From NCBI GenBank assembly GCA_963277665.1, contig CAUJRU010000141.1:1054001-1118000 (forward strand): 64,000 bases of DNA, in the 5' to 3' direction. The notes beneath the pieces are model-generated. The model saw only the letters and a program-made list of their open reading frames with translations, did not search any database and was not told the origin of the DNA. Positions 50,701 to 61,962 of this stretch are shown here, in pieces. A program made the position numbers and the translations under genes. The DNA comes from Viscum album. Lineage: Eukaryota > Streptophyta > Magnoliopsida > Santalales > Viscaceae. How positions within the stretch are numbered: the first letter of the stretch is position 1; every line of letters starts with the position of its first letter.

Positions 50701-51845
50701 GAGTGGTGTATGTACTTCCCATTATTCTACTCTTTGTGTAATATAATTTCGTTTATGAGTATTTACATCAATGATCTATTGTCCTTCTTTCATGGGGTGT
50801 ATGTTTTGAAAGATACCCAAGTCGGTAAGGGAACCTTTCACCCTGCTCTTTTTTAAAAGACTTCTTTTGTTGGGTCTTTTAATTTACATATTGTTATGTT
50901 GGGATATGTTCTCATATATCCTTATTGATGTAAATTTTATGTACAAGTGATGAGATACAGTTTTTATCTCTCATCAACTCATTTTGATGTGATGTCGTTC
51001 GCTGTCAAGGGAACTTTTTAACCCAATTTCGATTTCTTTGGGTTCAACATGTAGTCATTGAATATGTTATCCATTGAATATGTGTGAATGAACTTTTATT
51101 GTTTTACACTTAATATCCACTTATATTGGGTGTATTTATATTTTTCACACATATTTTTGAGATTGATTTGTCCTTAATTTGAGGATACCTTCTTTATAAG
51201 CGATTTCATCACATTTGACATTTCTATTGAGGGTTCATTGTTGTTATGCACAAATTCACTCTTATATGGTATATATACTGTCCTTTGGAGTATTATATCA
51301 TGAATCCATTTATTCTCATGATATTATAAAGTTCTGACTAAATGTTATTCCTCAATTATTGTATTCAAGTGTCTCTAATTTTGGTAAAACCCCTTTAACC
51401 AAAATATCTTTTTAAATGTTTTAATTATTTGTTCTTATTAATATCCATGTTTTCAAAATGGTTTTAAGGATTTAGTTATATTGATATTAATGGTTTAAAA
51501 TTTTAAGCTTCAAGGTGGTATGGGACACTTTGATTCAAAAATCTCTTTATTAAATGTTTTAAATGGTTTTGGAAATGGTTTCTTTTTGAATGGATTCAAT
51601 ATTTCAATATACTAAAATGTTATATTGTGATTGAAATGTGGAAATGTTATTTTTCCTTTATGCATGTTTTATGTGACACATTATGTTATGGTTCTTGGGC
51701 ATTGTTATGAAAACGGGTGGTTCCGTGATAAACTAAGGGCGGGTGAGCCCGTTATAGCTCTCCAATGCATTGGGTAACGCGAAGGAGTGAAACGTTAAGG
51801 TTTCTCCGAATAGATTTAGGGAATATAATATGATGGGTATTCCGA
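47711..51845 (+). repeat. 3' LTR of second H element, one array unit missing
   Basis: It starts TGTAACACCCC, TATA box 49329-49335, hairpin 50037-50101. GTAAG starts lie at 50433 and 50635, so the first two U5 units have collapsed into one at the shared CTCTCTTTCTTTTTAAGTA, which fits unequal recombination. It is cut about 500 bp before the LTR end. Confidence 0.85.
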
Positions 51846-53226
51846 AGTAAAATGTGGTTCAATGAGATTAAAATAATTTTTTTGGTGAATAGTAACTTAT
51901 TAAGTTTTTAATCGCGATTAGTGGTGATTAGTGTAGTTTAAGGTATAAATAATGCTTTAATAATATGAAATGACCTAGACACATGTCCCAACCTTATTGG
52001 TTGTGTCATGGCCGACCAAGACAAGCCATGGGCAACTTGGGGACCCCATGGAGACACTTTGGTTTGGAAATGACATAAATAACTTTTTATTTAATGTAAA
52101 AGTAAAAATGACACAAACATAATATGTTTTACGAAAACAATTTTTTACATGGGGTTATAAAGATCAGATTTTTGATTATAAATAGTCATTGGAAAGCTAA
52201 AAAGATTTCCTACATCATAGTATTTGTTTTATTATTTTTAGACATTAAATAAATTAAATTATTTATTACATAATAATGATGCAGCGATGACATCATTATT
52301 TGACGATTTAAATAAAATGGAAATATAATGTAAAATCTATGAACTACACATGTCCAAAACTTATTGGATGAGTGGATTTCGAAGACTTATCACCTTATCC
52401 ACGAATTATATCAATGTGGGACCTTTTCAAACCGAAACACATTTTCAAATAAAGTAATATTTCTTTACTTTCCAAAAGTTCCCCTCCTCTCCTCTTATAA
52501 AAGGCCCCCACCTCTACCTCATTTCACACACTACTCAAGCCTTTGGCTCGGCCAACCCCTGCCCATTTACTCTCTCCACATCCCTATCCTCATCCTAGAG
52601 GATTCCCTTTGGGAAGAATCCTATCAAAGGAAGCCTTTAGACTCAAATCAAAAGGAGATACACTTTTAAAGGTAATTCATTCTCTCATGTTCATATGTTT
52701 TATTTTGCTTCTCCAACCCCCTAAACTCTTTTTATTTACTTAATTTGTAACAACACCAGTATCTTAAATATACAAGGATGTTGTTATAATATTTATTTGA
52801 GCTACACTCTCACACGACTACATCAAATGGTTAAAGAACATACGCTTTCTGTGGATGGCGAAATTCCGCCTCCCGAAACGATGATTGTTCAACACTCATT
52901 TAACACCTTCAAAGGTGGCCATTATGATGTCACTATTTTTATATATGATATATAATATGTTTATGTTTTCCTTAAGCTTCTGTTTTTTTGATTTTGGGCA
53001 TACCTTTATGGTTTCCATTATGGATAAACATGATATCTTCATTTTAGGAAGTGCGGACTACCGCCCCCTCAAAGTGATTTGATTCGTTAAATACCATATG
53101 TGGGACATATAAAGGATGGAACTATGATATTATATATGATATTATACTGGAATTATAATATAACTTTTTATCATTATGATTCCATTCTATAAAATACGAA
53201 ATAGAAATGAAAGTAGCGTTCATGCG
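51846..53226 (+). repeat. Truncated family H LTR interrupted in its hairpin
   Basis: It begins in U3 (GTAAAATGTGG), TATA box 52496-52502, and runs to the 65-nt hairpin, where it stops inside the loop (GCGTTCATGCG). An intact inverted LTR terminus follows at once. That looks like insertion into the hairpin loop, but the far side is missing and no duplication can be shown. Confidence 0.8.
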
Positions 53227-55915
53227 TATAAGGCCCCAGCCTTAAACCATACTTAATCTTGAGTTATTACAAGATTACACGTTGAGGATCTTTTCAGGTT
53301 TAGAGTTTTAGAGAATTAGATCATAAAACTTTCATTACATTCCACATATAAACAAAGTGGTTACATAAAGATAGTATTCTTCATTCCCATCAATGGAAAC
53401 ACATTTAAAAATAAAACAAGGATTATTTCTTGACACATCCTTGACTCTATCATCTTATCATGTACCTTTCCCTTGACCTGTGAAAAACATTTCAAAAACT
53501 TGGGATGAGCATAAAAACTCAGTATGGGTTATAAAAAAACATGGAAAGGAAACATGAGTTCATATATACATAAGAATGAAATCATACTTTACTCATAAAA
53601 CATAGGCACTTTAACATACCTCATAAAATCATGAATAAATCATAGAAATCATAAGACATAAAGGTAACTTAAGGCATTCATAACATTCTTACGTAGGGAG
53701 TAACCCTCTTGGTTACGTTTGGAATACCCATCATAGTATATTCCCTAAAATCTCTTCGGACAAACCTTAACGTTTCACTCCTTCGCGTTACCCAATGCAT
53801 TGGAGAGCTATAACGGGCTCACCCGCCCTTAGTTTATCACGGAACCACCCGTCTTCATAATAATGCCCAAGAACCATAACATAATCATATCACATAAAAC
53901 ATGCATAAAGGAAACATAACATTTCCACATTTCAATCACGAGATATCAATACAACACATTGATATAATAAAAACATTATGAAAACCATTTTCAATACCAA
54001 AGTAAAAGAAAAGTAAAACATGGTATTTATTTTTCTTTTAAAAAGAAGGTATGGCTTGTAGAGGAAGCCGAAACTCAAATAACGGTCACGACGGCGGAGA
54101 AGTCGTTGTCGCCGCATACGTACGACAAAAACATTCCCTTTTTTCGTTTAGTAAACGCTTCGTATAAAAAATATTCCTTTTGAATAAACGTAAAAGTCAA
54201 AGGGGTTTATACACCGTTTAAAAGAAAGTTGTGTATAAAATAAAATATGCCTCAACGAAAGGAGATTGAGATGAAGTCTCATACCTCGTATCCGACTTGA
54301 CCCGACCGTTCTTTAATCTCCTTAAAAAGTGTAACTCCTTTTGATTTGAGCCTAAAGGCTTCCTTTGAAAGGATTCTGCCCAAAGGGAATCCTCTAGGAT
54401 GAGGAGAGGGATGTGGAGAGAGTAAATGGGCAGGGGTTGGCCGAGCCAAAGTCTTGAGAAGTGTGTGAAATGAGGTAGAGGTGGGGGCCTTTTATAAGAG
54501 GAGAGGAGGGGCACTTTTGGAAAGTAAAGAAATATTACTTTATTTGAAAATGTGTTTCGGTTTTAAAAGGTCCCACATTGATATAATTCGTCTATAGGGT
54601 GATCAGGGTTCTAAATCCACTCATCCAATTGGTTTTGGCCATGTGTAGTTCATATATTTTACATTATCTTTCCATTTTATTTAAATCGTCAAATAATGAT
54701 GTCATAACTGCATCATTATTATGTCATAAATAATTTAATTTATTTAATGTCTAAAAATCATAAAAAAATACTATGATGTATGAAATCTTATTATATTTCC
54801 AATGACTATATATAATCAAAAATCTGATCTTTATAACCCCATGTAAAAATTGTTTTCGTAAAACATATTATGTTTGTGTCATTTTTACTTTTACATTAAA
54901 TAAAAAGTTATTTATGTCATTTCCAAACCAAAGTGTCTCCATGGGGTCCCCAAGTTGACTCATGGATTGTCTTGGTCGGCCATGACACAACCAATAATGT
55001 TGGGACATGTGTCTAGGTCATTTCATATTATTAAAGCATTATTTATACCTTAAACTACACTAATTACCACTAATCGCGATTAAAAACTTAATAAGTTACT
55101 ATTCACCAAAAAATTATTATAATCTCATTGAACCACATTTTACTTCTTAATGAAAACCATGTATGTCGGATTTTCAAAATTCAATACACATTAGTGGTAA
55201 ACTTTCATTTAACTGAAAAATCAGTTTGCTTGATTACCACTTAGTGGTTTCACTATTCATCAAAAATTGAAGTTTTTCAGAAAATTACCAAAAATTCACC
55301 CTAAGCTATATTTGATATTCCGAATTCAAAAATGAAGTCTGTTTTAAAAAATTCAAATCATATAAGTCACATTAATTAATTTAATAATTAATTCCCGCTG
55401 CCAGAGCAAATAGCGTGTTTTTACAAAACAATAAGTATCAAAAGATTGACACCAGTTTAAGTCTAATTTCAAAGTGAAATTGATTCCAATGACCACCATT
55501 GGATAATATGGTAAAAATATATTCTAATTTCACTTCAAAACCAATTCAAAACATAATCTAATCATATAAATAAATTAGGTTAAAAAGCAGTTTTGATGTA
55601 AAATGCAGTATTTTTCACTATTCATTAAAAAATGAACATTGTCCGAAAATACCAAAAATTCACACAAGGTAAATTTTGATGTCCCAATCATAAAGGATAA
55701 GTTTATTTTGACAAACATAGTTTATAAAATTGTCAAAATATAGATTCAAAAAGGGTTTCCCATCATAAGGCAGTAAAACAATCTTTTAAGAATATTAGTG
55801 TATTACATGCTTAAGATTGGATTTATTTTCATTTTAAGCCTCTAAAACACTATCTTAATCATTAATAGACATATGTAAAAATATCTATTATTCATTACTT
55901 ACTTGGGATGTTACA
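53227..55915 (-). repeat. Complete inverted family H LTR, short-U5, intron 1 absent
   Basis: Both ends are intact: TATAAGGCCCC at 53227 (LTR 3' end on the minus strand) and GGGATGTTACA ending at 55915 (LTR 5' end). At 2689 bp it is the shortest complete LTR. Intron 1 is missing exactly between 54320 and 54321, while the start of intron 2 is kept. The purine tract next to its 5' end shows it is a 3' LTR. TATA at 54490-54496. The U3 near 55690-55900 differs from most copies but matches 59046-59100. Confidence 0.9.
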
Positions 55916-55929
55916 TCCTTCCCCCCTTT
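55916..55929 (-). promoter_or_regulatory. Polypurine tract of inverted H-like element
   Basis: The minus strand reads AAAGGGGGGAAGGA directly before TGTAACATCCC. It marks the interior/3' LTR boundary of the element whose pol tail follows. Confidence 0.85.
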
Positions 55930-55954
55930 AGAAAATTGCGTCCCCGCAATTTAT

Positions 55955-56029
55955 TTACTTATCAAATAAATGGGGGTATTTATCCCTCATTGCATTTTCA
56001 GATTCCCATGTTGCCTCTTCAATCATGTG
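55955..56029 (-). pseudogene. C-terminal tail of chromovirus polyprotein (chromodomain end)
   Basis: On the minus strand about 23 codons read into a stop at 55955-55957. They include EEATWESE, AMRDKYPHLF and a lysine before the stop. The pattern EATWE..E.M...YP.LF is typical of the chromodomain C-terminus in Tekay/Del-type Ty3/gypsy integrases. Its place just before a purine tract and LTR is also right. The rest of pol is cut off at a chimeric junction near 56030. It links the family H LTR group to an autonomous chromovirus. Confidence 0.75.
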
Positions 56030-59000
56030 GTTTTAATCTAATTTATTTATATTATTAGATTATCTTTTGAATTGGTTTTGAAGTGAAATTAGAAAATATT
56101 TTTACCATTAAATCCAATAGTGGTCTTTGGAATTAATTTCACTTTGAAATCAGACTTAAACTAGTGTCAATCATTTGATACTTATTGTTTCGTAAAAACA
56201 CGCTATTTGCTCTGACAGTGGGAATAAATTATTAAATTAATTAATGTGACTTATATGTTTTGAATTTTTTAAAATAGACTTCATTTTTGAATTCGTAATA
56301 TCAAATATAGCTTAGGGTGAATTTATGGTAATTTTCTGAAAAACTTCAATTTTTGATGAATAGTGAAACCACTAAGTGGTACTTATAAAAACTGATTTTT
56401 CCGTTTAAATGAAATTTTGCCATCATTGTGTTTTGAATTTCAAAAATCCGACATACATGGTTTTGATTAAGAATTAAAATGTGGTTCAATGAGATTATAA
56501 TAATTTTTTGGTGAATAGTAACTTATTAAGTTCTTAATCGCGATTAGTGGTAATTAGTGTAGTTTAAGGTATAAATAATGCTTTAATAATATGAAATGAC
56601 CTAGACACATGTCCCAACCTTATTGGTTGTGTCATGGCCGACCAAGACAAGCCATGGGTCAACTTGGGGACCCCATGGAGACACTTTGGTTGGGAAATGA
56701 CATAAATAACTTTTTATTTAATGTAAAAGTAAAAATGACACAAACATGATATGTTTAACTAAAACAATTTTTAAATGGGGTTATACAAGTCAGATTTTTG
56801 ATTATAAATATTAATTGGAAAGATAAAAAGCTTTACTACATCATAGTATTTTTTTTATAATTTTTAGACATTAAATAAATTAAATTATTTGTGACATAAT
56901 AATGATGCAGCGATGATATCATTATTTGATGATTTAAATAAAATGGAAAGATAATGTAAAATCTATGCACTACACATGTCCAAAACTTATTGGATGGGTG
57001 GATTTCGAAACCTTATCACCTTATACACGAATTATATCAATGTGGGACCTTTTAAAACCGAAACACATTTTCAAATAAAGTAATATTTCTTTACTTTCCA
57101 AAAGTGCCCCTCCTCTCCTCTTATAAAAGGCCCCCACCTCTACCTCATTTCACACACTCCTCAAGCCTTTGGCTCGGCCAACCCCTACCCATTTACTCTC
57201 TCCACATACCTATCCTCATCCTAGAGGATTCCCTTTGGGAATAATCCTTACAAAGGAAGCCTTTAGGATCAAATAAAAAGGAGTTACACTTTTAAAGGTA
57301 ATTCATTCTCTCATGTTCATTTGTTTTATTTTGCTTCTCCAACCCCCAAAACTCTCTTTATTAACTTCTTTTGTAACAACACCAGTATATTCAATATACT
57401 AGGATGTTGTTATAATATTTATTCGAGCTACACTCTCACACAACTACATCAAATGGTTAAAGAACATACGGTTTTCGTGGATGGCGAAATTCTGCCTCCC
57501 GAAACGATGATTGTTCAATACTCATATAACACCTTCAAAGGTGGCCATTATGATGTCACTATTTTTATATATGATATATAATATGTTTATTATTTACTTA
57601 ATCTTCTGTATTTTTTATTTGTGTCTTACCTTTATGGTTTCCATTATGGGTAAACGTGATATCTTCATTTAAGGAAGTGCGGACTACTGCCCCCTCAAAG
57701 TGATTTGATTCATTAAATACCATATGTGGGACGTATAAAGGATGGAACTATGATATTATATATGATATTATACTGGAATTATAATATACCTTTATATAAT
57801 TATTATTACATTCTATAAAATACGAAATAGAAATGAAAGTAGCGTCCATGCGTACGTACGGCTTACCGTCTCCATGAACGGTGCATTTCATTTCTTATCC
57901 CCAAATGTAATGTACTATTATAAATACATGTATATGCTGGATATATATGAAATATATGATATCTACATCATGAATACAATTCTGGATATAATAAACATTT
58001 GGCCACACGAACAACATGTAATTGTAAGAAGTCCACTTTCGACTTAAGAACCAAAATATCGGCAAAACAAATATTATTAACTTAAATGATGACATAATGT
58101 TTATAACATGGAAATAAGTGATATAAAAGGAATAATGAAATTTAAAAAGGTTCTTAATCAAGTAGAAATTAACTCAAGTTTATTATTCAGGATGTTAAAG
58201 AACGATCGAGTCAAGTCGGACCCGAGGTAAGGGATCCTACTCCTCTCTTTCTTTTTAAGTACACACTTTTATGGCATTCCTTTTAAAGCTCATATTTCTT
58301 GTTATTGGGATGATATTTTATATTAAAATTACTGTAATTTTTATGTTCTTGTGATGAGAGACCCTATTCTCTCTCATCAATCCATTTTGGAAGTTTTGAG
58401 TGGCGCCGTTAGGCTGCCGAACTTTCGTAAGAGATCTAACCTCTCTCTTTCTTTTTAAGTACTCTCCTTTATGTCACTTCTTTTAGGCTCCTATTTTTAA
58501 TGTTGGGGGATGTTCTTTCATATTCCTCTTTCTTTAAATTTTGTTGTAATGTGATGATATACCCTGTTTGATCTCATCAATCCATTTTTGGAAGTTTTAA
58601 GTGGCGCCGTTAGGCTGCCGAGTTTTCGTAAAGTGATTTTTCATCTCACTTTTATTTCCGTGAGATTTATGCTACATTTGCCACAATTTCCTTTGAGTGG
58701 TGTATGTACTGACCATTATTTTACTCATTGTGTAATATTCTTTCATTTATGAGTATTTACATCAATGATGTATTTTCCTTCTTTCACGGGGCGTATGTTT
58801 CGAAAGATACCCAAGTCGGTAAGGGAACCTTTCACCCTCCTCTTTTTAAAATACTTCTTTTGTTGGGTCTTTTAAATTACATATTGTTATGTTGGGATAT
58901 GTTCTCATATATCCCTATTGATGTAACTTTTATGTCCAAGTGATGAGATACACTTTTTAACTCTCATCAACTCATTTTGATGTGACGCCGTTAGGCTGTC

Positions 59001-59045
59001 AAGAGAACTTCTTAACCCAATTTCAATTTCTTTGGGTTCAACATG
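56030..59045 (+). repeat. Truncated family H LTR, long-U5
   Basis: It begins in U3 (GGTTTTAATCTAAT), TATA box 57122-57128, hairpin 57830-57894. It carries several array units and ends near GGGTTCAACATG within the fifth. Confidence 0.85.
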
Positions 59046-61962
59046 TTATAAACTATGTTTGTCAAAATAAACTTATTCTTTATGATTGGGACATCAAAAT
59101 TTACTTTGTGTGAATTTTTGGTATTTTTCTGATAATGTTCATTTTTTTATGAATAGTGAAAAATACTGCATTTTACATTAAAACTGCTTTTTAATCTAAT
59201 TTATTTATATGATTAGATTATCTTTTGAATTGGTCTTAATGTGTAATATGAATATATTTTTACCATTTAATCCAATGGTGGTCATTGGAATCAATTTCAC
59301 TTCGAAATTGGACTTAAACTAGTGTCAATCTTTTGATACTTATTGTTTCATAAAAACACGCTATTTGCTCTGACAGCGGAAATTAATTATTAAATTAATT
59401 AATGTGACTTATATGTTTTGAATTTTGTAAAATAGATTTCATTTTTGAATTCGTAATATCAAATATAGCTTAGGGTGAATTTTTGGTAATTTTCTGAAAA
59501 ACTCCAATTTTTGATGAATAGTGAAACCACTAAGTGGTACTTATAAAGACTGATTTTCCGTTTAAATGAAATTTTGCCATCATTGTGTTTTGAATTTCAA
59601 AAATACGACATACATGGTTTTCATTAAGAAGTAAAATGTGGTTCAATGAGATAAAAATAATTTTTTGGTGAATAGTAACTTATTAAGTTCTTAATCGCGA
59701 TTAGTGGTAATTAGGGTAGTTTAAGGTATAAATAATGCTTTAACAATATGAAATGACCTATACACATGTCCCAACCTTATTGGTTGTGTCATGGCCGACC
59801 AAGACAAGCCATGGGTCAACTTGGGGACCCCATGGATCCACTTTTGTTGGGAAATGACAAAAATAACTTTTTATTTAATGTAAAAGTAAAAATGACACAA
59901 ACATAATATGTTTTACGAAAACAATTTTTACATGGGATTATAAAGATCATATTTTTGATTATAAATAGTCATTAGAAAGATAAAAATATTTCCTACATCA
60001 TAGTATTTTTTTTATAATTTTTAGACATTAAATAAATTAAATTATTTATGACATAATAATGATGCAGTGATGACATCATTATTTGATGATTTAAATAAAA
60101 TGGAAAGACAATGTAAAATCTATGAACTACACATGGCCAAAAACAATTGGATGAGTGGATTTCGAACCCTTATCACATTATACACGAATTATATCAATGT
60201 GGGACCTTTTAAAACCGAAACACATTTTCAAATAATGTAATATTTCTTTACTTTCCAAAAGTGCCCCTCCTCTCCTCTTATAAAAGGCCCCCACCTCTAC
60301 CTCATTTCACACACTCCTAAAGCCTTTGGCTCGGCCAAAACCTGCCCATTTACTCTCTCCACATCACTCTCCTCATCCTAGAGGATTCCCTTTGGGCAGA
60401 ATCCTTTCAAAGGAAGCCTTTAGGCTCAAATCAAAAGGAGTTACACTTTTAAAGGTAATTCATTCTCTCATGTTCATTTGTATTATTTTGCTTCTCCAAC
60501 CCCCTAAACTCTTTTTATTTACTTATTTTGTAACAACACAAGTATATTAAATATACTAGGATGTTTTTATAAGATTTATTTGAGCTACACTCTCACACAA
60601 CTACATCAAATGGTTAAATAACATACGGTTTCCGTGGATGGCGAAATTCTGCCTCCCGAAACGATGATTGTTCAATACTCATTTAACACCTTTAAAGGTG
60701 GCCATTATGATGTCACTATTTTTGTATATGATATATGATATGTTTATGTTTTCCTTAAGCTTCTGTTTTTTTCATTTTGGGCATACCTTTATGATTTCCA
60801 TTATGGGTAAACACGATATCTTCATTTTAGGAAGTGCGGACTACCGCCCCCTGAAAGTGATTTGATTCGTTAATACCATATGTGGGATGTGTAAAGGATA
60901 AAGTTAATGATATTATATATGTTATTATACTGGAATTATAATATACTCTTATATAATTATGATTCCATTCCAAAAAAAATACGAAATAGAAATGGAAGTA
61001 GCGTTCATGCGTACGTACGGCTTACCGTCTCCATGAACGGTGCATTTCATTTCTTACCTCTAAATGTGATGTAATATTATAAATACATGTATATGCTGAA
61101 TATATATGATGTATATGTTATCCAAATCATTAATATAATTCTGGATATAATGAACCTTTGACCAAATTAACAACATGTAAGTGTAAGAAGTCTATTTTTG
61201 ACTTAAGAACCAAATACCGACAAAATGAACATTATTAACTTAAATGATTACATGATGTCCATAACATGGTATAAAAGGAATAATGAACTTGAAAAAGGTT
61301 CTTAAGAAAGTAGAGATTAACTCAAGTTTATTATTCAGGAGATTAAAGAACGGTCGGGTCAAGTCGGATATGAGGTATGGGACTTCGTCTCAATCTCCTT
61401 TCATTGAGGCATGTTTTATTTTATACACAACTTTTCTTTTATACGGTGTATAAACCCCTTTGACCTTTACATTTATTCAAAAGGAATCTTTTTTATATGA
61501 AGCGTTTACTAAACGACAAAAGGGAATGTTTTTGTCGTACGTATGCGGCGACAACGATTTCTCCGCCGTCGTGACCGTTATTTGAGTTTCGGCTTCCTCT
61601 ACAAGCCATACCTTCTTTTTAAAAGAAAAATAAATACCATGTTTTACTTTTCTTTTATTTTGGTATTGAAAATGGTTTTCATAATGTTTTTATATCAATG
61701 TGTTGTATTGATATCTCGTGATTGAAATGTGGAAATTTAATGTTTCCTTTATGCATTTTTTATGTGATATAATTATGTTATGGTTCTTGGGCATTATTAT
61801 GAAGACGGGTGGTTCCGTGATAAACTAAGGGCGGGTGATCCCGTTATAGCTCTCCAATGCATTGGGTAACGCGATGGAGTGAAACGTTAAGATTTCTCAG
61901 AATAGATTTAGGGAATATACTGTGATGGGTATTTCAAACGTAACCAAGAGGGTTGCTCCCTA
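59046..61962 (+). repeat. Truncated family H LTR, short-U5
   Basis: It begins in a U3 variant shared with 55680-55740, TATA box 60279-60285, hairpin 60989-61053. It has a short-U5 unit with its own stem-loop (ACGACAAAA, 61513-61521; TTTTGTCGT, 61530-61538). It ends near GGGTTGCTCCCTA, where another LTR U3 begins. Confidence 0.85.

Larger units (their letters stand above)
41777..51845 (+). mobile_element. Second family H element (non-autonomous)
   Basis: 5' LTR (truncated at its 5' end), primer site at 46044, interior 46042-47710, purine tract and 3' LTR (truncated at its 3' end near 51845). The interior matches the first element along its whole length, including the Gag-like micro-ORF, the tRNA-like insertion and the stem-loop. 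The two are members of one lineage that had already lost pol. Confidence 0.85.

Noticed and set aside
50557..50856. Frame of 80-99 codons across the GTTAGGCTGCC unit (also 3262, 44277)
   Set aside because: Starts vary between copies (some are GTG or ATT), it lies in the repeat array of predicted intron 2, and no domain was seen.
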